From assembly GCA_013433145.1 (NCBI GenBank), contig CM024172.1:12636553-12700552 (forward strand): a stretch of 64,000 bases of DNA, read 5' to 3'. This document shows positions 50,401 to 61,377 of this stretch, piece after piece; the first letter of the stretch is position 1; each line of letters begins with the position of its first letter. Position numbers and translations under genes: made by a program. The notes under the pieces were generated by a model, which had not been told where the DNA came from, ran no database searches, and was given only the letters and a program-made list of their open reading frames with translations. The stretch comes from Ascaris suum. Lineage: Eukaryota > Nematoda > Chromadorea > Rhabditida > Ascarididae.

Positions 50401-53400
50401 GAAAAAGTTCTGCGCCCCAAAATCCTCTAAATTCTATCCGATAGCGCAGAATGACAACTTTATACTTCGAGCAATTGTTACATGCCCTGCGTTGGGTTAT
50501 TCGATGAGCGGGTTGCGTTTTTTTTTTTTGAGCTCTTCGTTTTTATTTGTCATTTTTTATGTATAGAGCATGCGTTTTTTTTCTCGTACACGACTCCTTG
50601 CCGCACATCTAACGTTGCATAGCGAATGCCCTTCACTGTCTACTTGGCTTATTTGAGGTAAGTTATGTCGAGTGGTGTGCTTTTGAGTGGTGAAGATTTG
50701 AGCAAGTTGCCGTGACAAGTGCACCCTGTTAAAATATATCTCTCAACATTGAACTGTTCAACTGACGACTACAAATATATGGAATAGATGTCAAGAAGGA
50801 TCGGCATAATTCTAATAAATGCTTTTCGATGTTTGAATAATCATATGAAAGCGCAGAGATGCTTGATGCTATCGATGAAATGATTTACGGCGAAAAGTGA
50901 GCACTTAATGCTACCAATATTTATAATTATCATCGAATACGCTTATTTCTGATACAATACCTCGGTAGTAGTCACATTTTATTATGAAATATTTGCTGGA
51001 TTTATTAGATCAGTGAGAATGCGGATCGTAGACTAAGATTGAGGGCTAAGATAGGGAGGTAAGAGTTCAGTTTATATATGAAAATCTATTGAATCATTAG
51101 GAAGATGGCTTGAAGTTTCATTAACCGTCTTTTCTTTTTTCCTTTTTTTTGGAATTCCACATGCAAAATTTGAAGCGACCAGCGATAATCCGTTTATATC
51201 AACTGTACAGTACATATCCTTCATACGCACTGGTCTTAACCATTGGTCTTAACTCAGTCCTAGACAGGTGGAGAAAAGAAAAAAGGCGACAGTTCTATCT
51301 TATCTTTGATCATGACGTAATTGCTAATACGTATTTTTCGTTTCGTACTTGAAGCAAGCGACAGAATAGCAAACTGTCTGACATCAGTACACAACGCACC
51401 TAGTTCCATCTTTGAGCCACTTTCTCACGTTATGCTAGTATAAAGTAATTGTCGTACAGATAATTACTTTACACTTACCTCATCGAATCTTTTATTAAAT
51501 CTTGAGCATTTTTATATACCTTCGATATCTGCGCCAAAAAATGCATAGCATTTATTATATCATTTGTGAAATATTTTAAAAGTTGAAATCATTAAAAAAG
51601 AAATATAAATCTATAGGTATTGGCTTATTTCCGCTAGAAATATGTGCTATCTCTAACATACTATGAGCTAAAATTACTCTTAGCAAGTGCAGATACGTTT
51701 ACATCGCTAACGCTTTCTTGTCGAAACGAATATACACTTTAAACAAAAAAAAATTTGACATTACAAAATATCGAATAACGGAATGAAATTATTGCCGTAT
51801 TATAATTATTATTTTATTTCCGTCATTGAAATTTTCTTTGCATAAGTACTCAGTCAAGATTTATTTCGTTAGGCGCGGCTTCATCGATACATTTTAAATG
51901 TTTCCATGAAATCTTGGAAGTTTCCTGTTTGAACTTAATGAAATAATAATTCCATGAAAAGAAGAGCTTATAATTGCATAATAATATGCAATGAAATTTT
52001 GATTATAAATAGTGAGTTAATTAGATTGGTTCATAGAACGGGGGAAGCGAAGTGAATTGATAGGTTGGATTAGTTGAAAGCTGAATTGTTGCTAATACAG
52101 CTTTCACTCTCGTAACTTAGTGCACTTTTATCTTTCAGCTGCATCGCTCGCTTTACGATAAGTCATCTTGCATTAAACTGCTTAGAAAACCATATTGCTT
52201 TTACCATCGTCCTCTTTCTAACTCCGATCAGCGATCCCGTCAATTTCATAGTCTTTAATATACTTGTTGCTGCTCTATGAATACGAATGAATTCATTTTG
52301 TCGCAGCTTCATCCTTTCCACAACGATTCATCCTCCTTTACGATCTCCAGCAATACTTTTGTCTTCGCCGATGTTTTTGCTTGTGGTTATTGGTCATCCT
52401 GTCAGGGAAACCGCCACTTTACTTGCATAGCTAATAGATGCTTCGTGGCTAATTTATTTTAAAAGGTTGAAAACTCTATTTGGTAATCAATAAAATTCAT
52501 ATATTTCCTTTCCTTCTTATAAGCGCTTGGAATCAGCTGAACGAGATGTCGGAAAATGTGAAATACATCCAACTGTTAACTTATGAACAATTAAATTGAA
52601 AGTGATAGATTTGCGTTAACTAGATGAGCGAAAATTTTTAGTTGTTAATTGAAATAGCACAAATGTAAACTTTAATAGCTGAGGAAAACCAATATTCGTT
52701 AATTTTACTTGATATATTTTACAATAAACGTGAAGATTTAAATAATGATAGCGAAGAAAATAAAATTTCAACTCGTAACATGTCAATTTGATGCTTCCTT
52801 ATGTTCAATTACAATCGCAACATATGAGGGACCTTTTTGTCCGCCTTATTTGATGTGTGGTGAATTTCGCTTTTTTTTTTCTGCTCTGATTTAGTTATCA
52901 GAATAACTTTTTTTTAAAGCGTGGGAATGCCCCAATGTTTGCAATGATAGCGCATCATAATTTTATTTTCATCCATATTTATGTAGCGTACATATATGAT
53001 GGTCAAAAATGATAGAGGAAGAGAAAAGAAAGAAAAAGTGAAAAGTTTTTAATGCAGAACTCAATAAATTTGCTGTTCTACAACAAATATGGCGTTCGTT
53101 TTGCTTTAAGCGCTTTTTCCAGTAAAGCGCATCTCGCCTTGACGTATGTACCTTGACGTACTACATTTTCGTGAAGATGTTCTTAATTCATGTCAGTTTA
53201 CGTTAGCTAATTAGTAAAATTATTTATAGATGTTGGGATTGGTAATAACTATTAAACTGAAATTTGAAATTACTGATTATAAATTATAAATAAAATTCTC
53301 AAAAAATTTTTTCAGTTGAGTTTTTTGTGTATGAGTTTCAATTTTTAAATCAAAAAAAAAAGCTATAGTGATGAATGATATCATATTCTTAATTTCAATA

Positions 53401-54213
53401 AGATTCGATACATTCGATAGAAGCTATCGTCATTTTTAATGCGTCATTAAATCGCCAATCAGGTTTGCTCTGCTTTCACCTAAATATGATTGAGAATGAA
53501 ATTTTCCCTTCAGCATTTATGCAAGCGATCGATTCCATTGAAACATATATGAAAATGCGTTAAAGATACGAAAACACAAAAAAAAATGCAAAAAAAAAAT
53601 TGTTCTACTCATTTTCATTACTATTTCATTGAAGTAAAAGCGTTCTGACGATCTTTCTATCACGTGTACTCACTTATTTTCATCTAAAATTATGCAATTT
53701 AAAAAAGAAATCCTTCTTCTTATAATGCTATGCTTGTGACAGATTGTGATGATTGATACTAGAATGCTTAAGCTACAAAATGGGCAAAAATATTTTCACT
53801 CTTCTATGCCCACTCATCAATAAGATAGATTCAGTGGATAATCCTATTGTCGTGTACGATTTGCATTTCTTGCATTTTCATTTTTCATTACAGTCAGTTT
53901 TTTTTTTTTTTAATGACGCGTTATTGAGCAAGATCTTATGAGAAAATATGCGAAAGAAGTTGCGATGATATATTCACGTTGCAGTCTCGCCAAATAGACT
54001 TTAAAAGAAAAACAACAATGAAACAATACCCACTAATAGAATATTTTACACCCTTCGCTAGTTGTCGAAATTCTCAATTTTATTCTATTGCATTTCTGTA
54101 AGAGACGAAAAAACACTTATAAATCACATAATAAGGAAGCGAAAAGTTTAGAATGGAAACGTAATGCGCCTAAAATACTGAAGTAAGAAATTTAGTGCGT
54201 TACCTCGATATTA

Positions 54214-54447
54214 TTAAAATTGATGATACTGTTGAGGTCGAGGTGTAGAAGAGGGAATAGGCTGTGGGGAAAGCATCTTCAACGCTTCGAAACAATCATC
54301 TTGAAGATGAAATTTGCTCAGCCGGAATGCAAATAGTGAACGTTGAGTATTGACCTTAGTGAGGGTGTGTGATCTACTGCTTCCCGAAGCGTCTCCTCTC
54401 ATTGCCGCCATCACGTCAGCGCCATCCTGTCTCGTAGTCACAATCAT
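54214..54447 (-). CDS. Possible C-terminal exon, minus strand
   Basis: The minus-strand ATG at 54447 opens 77 codons to a TAA. The frame extends nine more codons upstream (KKYDELTKW) to a TAG that could be a splice acceptor. The product starts basic and charged (TTRQDGADVMAAMRGD), has an S/R-rich part (GSSRSHT), then a mixed helix-like part and a proline/glutamine-rich tail (SPQPIPSSTPRPQQYHQF). A proline-rich, low-hydrophobic C-terminus suits a cytosolic or nuclear protein tail. An upstream open segment on the same strand (about 54618-54510) has a fair CATCTCAG acceptor and may be an alternative or preceding exon, but the splice phases do not settle the model. Higher G+C than the surroundings supports coding. 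Confidence 0.3.
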   Translation of the reverse strand: MIVTTRQDGADVMAAMRGDASGSSRSHTLTKVNTQRSLFAFRLSKFHLQDDCFEALKMLSPQPIPSSTPRPQQYHQF

Positions 54448-54963
54448 CCATTTCGTTAGCTCATCGTACTTCTTTCTATTTTCTCAATGAAATCGTCATC
54501 CCTGATTCAGTTTCAAATCGATATCGATGAAAATATGATTTCAGATTCACCAGTTCAGATAAGTCGATAAAACGGCTCTGGATTGATGAATTGAAAGTTG
54601 CTTCTGCACTGAGATGGATGGCATGAACGAGCGAATAGGTGCACTATCTAGATAAGTATGATCTATGTCTTTCTGATTATCAAGGAGGTGAAGAATTCAA
54701 GTTCCACCGGCAGGTATGCTAAATAGTGAGCCATCCACCATAGGTTTACCTCGCAACACTGAAGGAATATGTTGAGGCCATTATCAATTGTCTTGTCTTC
54801 TACCCTTGCCTTCAATATCTTCTATGATGTGTTCCCAGAAGGAATTATGAAGTCTTCGCGAGTGGAAAATGAACCGCATAAGAGGAGTTCATGAGGTTGT
54901 TTAGTTGAGATGTAGACGTTCACGTTAGTGATAATTTCGTGGAGAGGAAAAAAGGCCTAGCAG

Positions 54964-55171
54964 GGTATATAGCGAAGTGGCCGCGGAGAGGTGGTATCGC
55001 TGCATAGAACGAACGCATTTCAGCTTGGAAGAGCGTATGGCGCTTCTCTTGCAGTTAGCACACTATCCAACCGCTAGCTTCATCTTCTCCCACATCCCAA
55101 ATCCCTTTTCATTCACTCATCTGAATCTATCCTTCGAATATGAACTCTATTTTTCGAATAGAATTGAATGA
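54964..55171 (+). CDS. Weak plus-strand exon candidate
   Basis: After CCTAGCAG (AG at 54962-54963) a frame stays open for 68 codons. The first half is rich in E, R, W and L (EVAAERWYRCIERTHFSLEE) and GC-rich, which reads as coding. The second half is low-complexity F/S. Donors are poor (GAGC|GTATGG is possible). It could equally be the shadow of something on the other strand, where all frames are closed. Confidence 0.18.
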
Positions 55172-56614
55172 AAATTTTTAACCGAAAATATTGATATGGG
55201 GTTAGATTTGCAGCAATCAATTTTTAGATTTTGGCTATTTATATAAGCAATTAACAATTGAAATTGTAAATTAGATTATTTATGTTGTGCTTCAAGAGAC
55301 TCGTAAGTTCGCGATGAGTCTTTGGATGCTCCCCCAAAAAGACAATCACATAGTGCATTTTGAATGACTTGTAAATGTATCTTACATCTATTCGAGATGT
55401 TATCTATCGTTATGCATTTCAATATTTCAATGCTTTTTTTTTCACTTTAATAAATTTATTTTGTTTTCTCTATTTTTATTCATTATATGACATTCTCCTA
55501 AAGCATAATAGTGATTCAATGTTCAACTAGAAAAAAAAACGCATTACTAATATAATTCTTCTTTGAGGAAAACAAATTCCTTCCATTCAGATTGCGATAG
55601 ATAGTTCAGGTGATAATTCTTGAGATAATTTTGATTGAATAGTACGTAATTGATATATTTCATTGCTATTAGCATAAAAGTTTAGTCATTACATGTATTT
55701 GTAAAGAAGTAGTCAATTGAATTTAGTATTTGATCATAAATTTTTTCAAACCTTAACCGCTGCATGTTGAATAACTTAAATGCATATTTGCATTACATCA
55801 TTTCATTATATGTAAATTTTTCGAGAACTTGTAGCATTAAAGTATAGCTGGTAGAGATTGTTCATATTACAACAATATCGAAGAGGCAATCGCTTATAAT
55901 GTTTGAAGCACATAAGGTGAGCATGTGCATTGAGTGCTGCACATTACGAGTGTGGTTAATGGCAATCGTTGTAAAAAAAAAAAAAAGTTGCTGCTGTTTG
56001 TTGCTTAATACACTTCTTGACGACAAGTTATGAGCAACGTAAACGACGATTAAAGAAGAGGCCCACTCCCCCCCCCCCCCCCCCCCCCCCCCACCGGTTC
56101 CGCTGCGAACCCGGGTGTGATCATATTGAAATTTTTTTTTAATGAATGAATGAATGAATGAATGAATCGTTTTCTTCGCATCGTTTCACACTTCAATTCT
56201 ACGCACATAGCAGCATTTTAGCAACTTAACAAGAGTGAAATCCTCTAATCCAATAACTCTCTCATTGTTCCAGTTGCTCTTTTGTTCGCTGATGATGAAG
56301 TTCTACAGTGATGATGTAATCGATTAGCCAACTTTTGCTTTATTGATCAACTTATTTAAGTCCTTTTTTTTTAAATTTTGCAAGCTTTATTATGTTTCAA
56401 TTGCTTCTGGCTATATGCGCCTTCAAGTCAACACAATAGCACAATCAATTCTTCGAATGCTGTACTCCATCTCAGTTATGCTAAAGATTAAAACTCGCTA
56501 TCATTTGCTATGCACCTAGAGAAATTCCCTGTTATTTTTCTGTTCGTAGAAACGCATGTTTATGATACAGAGAAAGATGATTGCTGATATAATATGATAG
56601 TTATTTTTTTTCAG
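55172..56614. other. Non-coding stretch with poly-C and TGAA repeat
   Basis: It holds the C25 run at 56068-56092 and a (TGAA)n array near 56142-56167. No exon is supported. Confidence 0.5.
56068..56092. repeat. C25 homopolymer
   Basis: Twenty-five consecutive C, followed by ACCGGTTCCGCTGCGAACCC, a GC-rich patch unusual for this window. The complementary G run can form quadruplexes. Length is likely unstable and hard to sequence. Confidence 0.95.
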
Positions 56615-56722
56615 TGTCAAATGCCTGAAGTCATTTCGTTTATTTTCAAGACAATGGATTACCTTATCTGCATTGATATCTTTATTTACTGTCTAGTAAA
56701 TCGTTGTTTAGATCACCTGTAA
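56615..56722 (+). CDS. Possible exon encoding a membrane segment
   Basis: A T tract ending TTTTTTTCAG (AG at 56613-56614) is a strong acceptor. The next 108 bases are open in phase 0 to a TAA. The product (CQMPEVISFIFKTMDYLICI and on) is hydrophobic enough to span a membrane. It could be a last exon, or end earlier at CTA|GTAAAT (after 56694). No partner exon was identified. Confidence 0.22.
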   Translation, partial: CQMPEVISFIFKTMDYLICIDIFIYCLVNRCLDHL

Positions 56723-57541
56723 AATGATTTCAAATCGACATTTCTTTTGTTTTAAATTTTCATTTGTTAATCTCACTGTACGATTTCAAGAATTTTTCTG
56801 CTTTAAAGAAGAGAAGATGATGTTTTTTTTTTTCAGGTCAATATTCTCCTACTGAACGATTAAAAAATACCTGTTAACGTTGTTCTATTATATTTGCTAT
56901 TTTTAAAAAAAAAAATGGAAATAATCAAGAAAATCGATGAGAAATAGCATAAAAATAAGTTTTTGGCTAAAATGTCGAGCATATTTTGCACTTGCGTTTT
57001 TTTAGACGCATATGAATCACAAACCTTACGTTGATGTTCTTCCCTCTGAAGGTTCGACGTCCTTCATGTGGAAATGAGCGAATATCCTGCTGAAAAGTAT
57101 TATAGAACACTATCGCTACTCTATTACATCATAAATACCCTAATGTGCATAGAATCTGCGTCAGCACGATGAGTTTCAATCTTGCGCTTTAATAGTTGCA
57201 GTAAGGATAGGGTGAAATTCTATCGTAGTGCTGAGATGTTATCGTTGATACGTTCGATGCAATGTCATTCAATATTTGACGGTGATGTGATTGCATTGAG
57301 CGATACAGTCAACGAGTTATGCGAGAACATTCTTGCTTGCTTCACTATCTAAAGGCTACATCAGTACTATCAGACAGATACTCAAAAAATTGCAGCAATT
57401 CGTTCATTGACGCCAAGCTTGTCATCGTTCTTATGTTTGTTGGGGATATTAGTGTTTGTCACGTTAGGTATTCGTCGTTTCCGGTACGACAACGATGTGA
57501 GGTGCACAAAGTTTGACATATGATGGATGTCCGTTTTGCAG
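56723..57541. other. Probable upstream region of the membrane-protein exon
   Basis: AT-rich DNA up to about 57.5 kb, then GC-rich. A second T-tract acceptor (TTTTTTTTTTCAG near 56836) has no open frame of note after it. Confidence 0.4.
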
Positions 57542-57726
57542 TGATCTGGTGCATCTTCGGAGGGAGCGTCGAGTATTCGAGTGCAGCATTGCAATGCGTA
57601 CAGAGGTGGTGGCCCGTCGTCGTTGAGAGAGAGTAAAGTAGCGCAGCGGGTCCTGTCTGTGTTGCGGAACGCCGTGCCCACGGATCGTAAGCGTGGACGC
57701 GCGTCGGGCCCCTCCACAGGGGCGTT
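57542..57726 (+). promoter_or_regulatory. GC-rich, CpG-rich 5-prime leader
   Basis: This stretch is sharply more GC- and CpG-rich than anything else in the window. It begins after CCGTTTTGCAG (AG at 57540-57541), a good acceptor that could join an upstream non-coding exon or accept a spliced leader. It contains two short perfect hairpins: CCGTG-CC-CACGG (57672-57683) and GCCCCT-CCAC-AGGGGC (57708-57723), the latter ending three bases before the ATG. An in-frame TAA lies at 57688-57690 upstream of the start. A structured leader may reduce translation, which is inference. Confidence 0.45.
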
Positions 57727-57937
57727 ATGCCTAAGGTTGACCACCCGGCTGCTGGGCCGCACGACAATACTCAACGCTCGAAGTCGCCCTCTAGTCTCAC
57801 AAAACCGGAGTGCTTTCTTATTTTATTCCTTCTTTTCGCCGTTATTTCAGCATCATTATATCTGCGACATTTTTCAACTGAGCAAATTACATCAGAAAAC
57901 GACTTCAACGCTCTTCAGATAAGGACTGCATATACAG
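57727..57937 (+). CDS. First coding exon of a single-pass membrane protein
   Basis: The ATG at 57727 is the first in frame after an upstream stop. The exon gives 70 codons plus one base and ends at ATACAG|GTAAGTAA, a perfect donor that is followed at once by an in-frame stop if unspliced. Residues 1-28 are polar and Pro/Ser-rich (HPAAGPHDNTQRSKSPSS). Residues about 29-46 (CFLILFLLFAVISASLYL) form one transmembrane segment. Residues 47-70 are polar with acidic residues. A cytosolic N-terminus and lumenal remainder (type II, as in many glycosyltransferases and ectopeptidases) is the natural reading, but no family signature lies in this exon. This is the best-supported coding call in the window. 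Downstream exons need an entry phase of two bases. The candidate at 59230 does not fit directly. Confidence 0.6.
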
Positions 57938-57990
57938 GTAAGTAAACTTTACGTTTTATAAGCAGAGCTGATTTCCAACATATGACACGA

Positions 57991-58050
57991 GCATCTTACA
58001 ATAATATCGCACTTAAGAGCGCATCTTACAATAATATCGCACTTAAGAAC
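57991..58050 (+). repeat. 30-bp tandem duplication
   Basis: Two 30-base copies (57991-58020 and 58021-58050) differ by one base near the end (GAGC versus GAAC). It lies 53 bases inside the presumed first intron of the membrane-protein gene and is probably recent. Confidence 0.95.
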
Positions 58051-59190
58051 GGCTGCCAAATCAGTTCTGCGCTTACTCGAGGAAATCCTATCCACGGAAA
58101 ACCTTTGCTTTTACGGTAGTATCTCATTCTACAAATGTATTTCATTTTCTTTTCATCGCTTCCGCTTTACTTATAGGTTAAAAGTGATGTTTACTGTATA
58201 TTTCCCTTATGTATGTATACATGTGACATATTTTTATGAGATAATGCATCAATCTTGATTGCTCGACCCACTTTTGTATATGAAAATGTTCAACAATAAT
58301 TTACATACTTAAAAATATCTCGAATATAATTTTAGTCTAATTCAAATTTCGTCCAATACTCACAATGGATATTTCTTTATGAAAATGTACTCTTTGATTG
58401 AACTTTGGACTTTCTAAACGTCAGAGAATTAAATTCTTATTAAGAATTTGAGCAATTGAGTTTAGCGTCTTGTACGTCTCTTCAAGTGTCGTCGCAGTTG
58501 CAGTGTTTTGTTTGCCTGTCTGATGAGATTTACCCCGTTCAAACTTGTGGCAATAACGAGTACAATTTATTCTCTTCATTTATTGTGGAAGCAGTAACTC
58601 GACACCATCTGTCAATAAGAGTAGGAAATGACTGGTTGATGATCATGAAGCAACTCTACACGTATACAATCATCGATAGCACTATTCACTTCTGTTTTCA
58701 CTTCTTTTTTTCTAAAATTTGTACGTGATCAATATTCATTTGAAAAATATTACAAAAATAGTAGAAAAGATTTCTTTTTAATTTTAATTTTATGGAAAAA
58801 AAAAACTATTTTGAGAACGCCTTTAACGTAACATATAGTGTATTGATTTGTCATACCATGACGAACTTGATTTCAGTTTTAAATTTTCTTCCAATAATAT
58901 AGCATCCTATTAAATTGCGCCGGATGAATCGTTTGAATTGGTCTACTTGCTCTTCAATGACTGATTCATTTGGGAGGTCTTGAATGGTCAAAGGTCAAAG
59001 TTTACAGGTTACTCTCATCAAGCTATAAACGAATCACGCTATAAAACGACAAATCAGATCAATTGGCATGAGACATACATTGCTGAGTTCTAACCTTCTG
59101 GCCACTTGGCTGCTCTATTATGCAAAAGTCGTGATTAAAGCAGTTATTATACATTTTCGCATGAAACCGACTCAATCGCGTAGATTCTTT
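58051..59190. other. Presumed intron with one open segment
   Basis: After GTCGTCGCAG or TTGCAG near 58498-58504 a frame stays open for more than 70 codons (within 58456-58728). It includes CFVCLSDEIYPVQTCGNNEY, which is cysteine-containing and exon-like. Its entry phase (0) does not match the upstream exon (1) and the donor AGAG|TAGG is not usable, so I do not call it. Confidence 0.35.
58985..58997 (+). promoter_or_regulatory. DR1-type nuclear receptor site in the presumed intron
   Basis: TGGTCA-A-AGGTCA followed by AAG is an almost perfect DR1, a direct repeat spaced by one base, as bound by RXR/HNF4-type receptors. It lies about 1.05 kb after the membrane-protein first exon. Function is inferred from the motif only. 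Confidence 0.4.
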
Positions 59191-59217
59191 TCCCCTCCCC
59201 TCCCCTCCCCCTCCCCT
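59191..59217 (-). other. Quadruplex-forming C-rich tract
   Basis: The plus strand reads as five runs of four or five C separated by single T. The minus strand therefore has five G4-5 runs with one-base loops, the most stable class of intramolecular G-quadruplex. The tract also serves as a pyrimidine tract 11 bases before the AG at 59228-59229. Confidence 0.75.
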
Positions 59218-59229
59218 CCTCTCCGTCAG

Positions 59230-59590
59230 AGTCGTCTTTTCTGAACCATCAAACCCGATCGATGATAAAGCCGATATGCAGCCTAGCAAAATTAATGTCA
59301 AGTTAGATGCCAGCATTTCATATAAGAAGCAATCAGCAGGAGTCAAACGTAGAGAGGAAATGCGACACCATTACTGCATCATTTGGGAGCGGCGAATTAA
59401 CACAACAAAATGGACAGGAACTGAATTACACATTGATGGGCCTATTCTTGAAATAGCTGTAATGAATGACTCTTTATATAATTTAGAAGTTCATAAGGGA
59501 GTCAAGGACATTGATGCTAAAGAAAGTATCAGTCCATTGTATTTATCTACTTTAAAAAATAATGCGATTGATGAATTCATCTTAGGCTAG
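59230..59590 (+). CDS. Possible last exon of an unrecognised protein
   Basis: A C/T-rich tract ending CCGTCAG gives a plausible acceptor. From 59230 the frame (entering with one base) is open for 119 codons to a TAG. The sequence starts VVFSEPSNPIDDKAD, passes a basic part (GVKRREEMRHHYC) and continues with IIWERRINTTKWTGTELHID and a mixed acidic/hydrophobic C-terminus. It looks like a globular domain, with no signal peptide or membrane segment. An N-x-T site (NTT) is present. No family is recognised. The ATG at 59276 could start it independently with 104 codons. It may be the end of the gene that starts at 57727, but the phases do not match without another exon between. Confidence 0.35.
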
Positions 59591-60116
59591 AAAGCAATTT
59601 TAAACCAATTGACAGTATTAATTTTGACGACTTTAATTTTTGATGCTTTAGTTATAACGATTTTAAGCATCACTTTCATCAAATAATAAGTCATATATGT
59701 ACTACACATACAGTAATAATCATAAGACATGGTTGTTCCCTTCAATCCAGAAAATATACTGGTCGAAAAAATAATGGACATTCTATGGATTTATTCAAAT
59801 AAGAGCAGTGGAACTCGTTAGAGCAATATGGGTTTAAACGAATGATGCGTTATAGTTGTGCACGTTCCGGTGTGGTTTACGATCATCAATCTTCCTTTAA
59901 GAAAAGCGTCGCATTAAAGATGCTTCGTAAATTTTCGTTCCGCACCAAAAAAAAAACCGAAAAGTCGTTAGAGTGCGTTTCGTATAACCGTCTATTTTCT
60001 GCTGTCATAGATCATCACTATTTTTCAACGTTTCCACAATCGTCTCTTTTATGGAAATGTTCACACGTCCTTACCTGCATATGATGATCTTTCATTGATC
60101 GTTTCGATATTTGAAT
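59591..60116. other. Uncertain stretch
   Basis: An 80-codon plus-strand frame (59842-60084), basic with several S, F and K residues, has no splice signals. No other feature is seen. Confidence 0.4.
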
Positions 60117-60224
60117 GATCGATCACTTTATGAACTTTTTTCTTTTGCTTTCACTCAATCAAGCAGCCAACTTAATTGGGTATGTACATCCCCTATTTTA
60201 TTTTTAGCTCTTACTAATGCTTAT
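60117..60224 (+). repeat. Inverted duplication, left arm
   Basis: This 108-base segment recurs as its reverse complement at 62165-62271. The only difference is one extra C (CATCCCCTA versus CATCCCTA). The outer end is the palindrome GATCGATC and the inner end is CTAATGCTTAT. Flanks beyond the arms differ. The spacer is 1940 bases. Confidence 0.97.
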
Positions 60225-60887
60225 GTTTAAACACTTGGATGAAATAAATATTAGAAGAGGGTGGCAATTAGAAAAGACCAAAAAAGGTATAAATTTTATT
60301 AGGTTAATATTATTTATAGCAGAAGTTTCAGTTCTTATATCAACAAATTTGTGGACATCAAAAAATCGGTCCTAACTAAACGCCAATTTACAATTGATAA
60401 ATCCACCATATAGTATAGAAAAGATTATATAGCTAATACGTCGGAAGCAGTAGCAAATGTCAATCCTGGCAGAGAGTTGTATTATGAGATTAGCGGAACG
60501 TAATGTTAGAAGGGTAAGCTCGATGTTGAGGCTGTGAAAATATGATAGACACCGGAAGTCCATCCTGTAATCGAAACAATGGTTGCATAATGGCCTCTGT
60601 TAAGGACAGCAAATGTTGTTGTTTTTATGTTCCAACTTCTCGATTGACAAGTTTAGCATATCTTTAGCCAAAGCGGAAACTCATCAACCAGAAAGCACAA
60701 TACAAAGGCAGCAACATATGTGGCTTTAACCATAGTGGCAGAAATAGGTCGTTAAAAAGCTGCGTAGATGAGAGGTAATCCTAAGAAGATGACAATAAAA
60801 CGATCCTACCAATGATCTCAGAGTTTATCTTTAAAGAAGTTGCTTTCAAATCGCAAGGTAAACAATTAGTGCATCAAAACGGGATGC

Positions 60888-60918
60888 GGGAGGGGGTGGA
60901 GGGGGGGGGGGGTAGGGG
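60888..60918 (+). repeat. G-rich run with quadruplex potential
   Basis: GCGGGAGGGGGTGGAG is followed by a run of twelve G and then TAGGGG. Several G runs of three or more in 30 bases allow a plus-strand G-quadruplex. Confidence 0.7.
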
Positions 60919-61281
60919 ATTGAGGATTGCAAGAAAGTCATATAGAAATAATAAAGTTCATTTCAACGTAGATGTCCTTGGTGGTCGAACTTTTTAGTGG
61001 GCAATTTAATGAGGCAATTGTCAATAATGCGCGAAAGCAATTAACAAATTATTGTTGCAGCGTCCATTCGGATGACCTTCGCGATGGCCAGTTAACGATA
61101 TACCTTCGCAAACTCCATTCACACTGTTAACATCATCGTCTGAACAAGTGACAGCCAGATGTAGATAGCGTCTATGAAAATATCTCTAAAATTCATCTTT
61201 TACCTTAGAAAATTCATTTATCTATGAGTTGTTTGATTATAGTTGGTAGTGAATGTGATAGCTAAATTCAATAGCAAATTC

Positions 61282-61284
<3 letters not shown>

Positions 61285-61375
<91 letters not shown>
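61285..61375. repeat. (TA)45 microsatellite
   Basis: An uninterrupted TA array of 91 bp inside the segment flanked by the inverted arms. Confidence 0.97.

Positions 61376-61377
<2 letters not shown>

Larger units (their letters stand above)
44300..54213. other. Ten-kilobase stretch with no convincing gene
   Basis: Pyrimidine-rich DNA lies at 44490-44650. Weak open frames occur at 44667-44852 and 44930-45142 (plus), 47162-47488 (minus) and 52277-52462 (plus, with four Cys near its C-terminus), none with good boundaries. An A8T9 palindrome lies at 44901-44917. The rest is AT-rich with many short A and T runs. Confidence 0.45.

Noticed and set aside
54750..54879. Minus-strand exon ending at GAG|GTAAAC upstream of the C-terminal exon
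   Set aside because: The frame from the ATG at 54879 stops after 32 codons, and the frame fitting the donor has a TAG at its start with a poor acceptor.
57382..57774. Overlapping 130- and 102-codon minus-strand frames at the GC-rich leader
   Set aside because: They are shadows of the CpG-rich 5-prime region. The plus strand has a better start, a membrane helix and a perfect donor.
57581..57922. 113-codon plus-strand frame across the leader and first exon
   Set aside because: It is in another frame from the membrane-protein exon and turns low-complexity where that exon encodes its helix.
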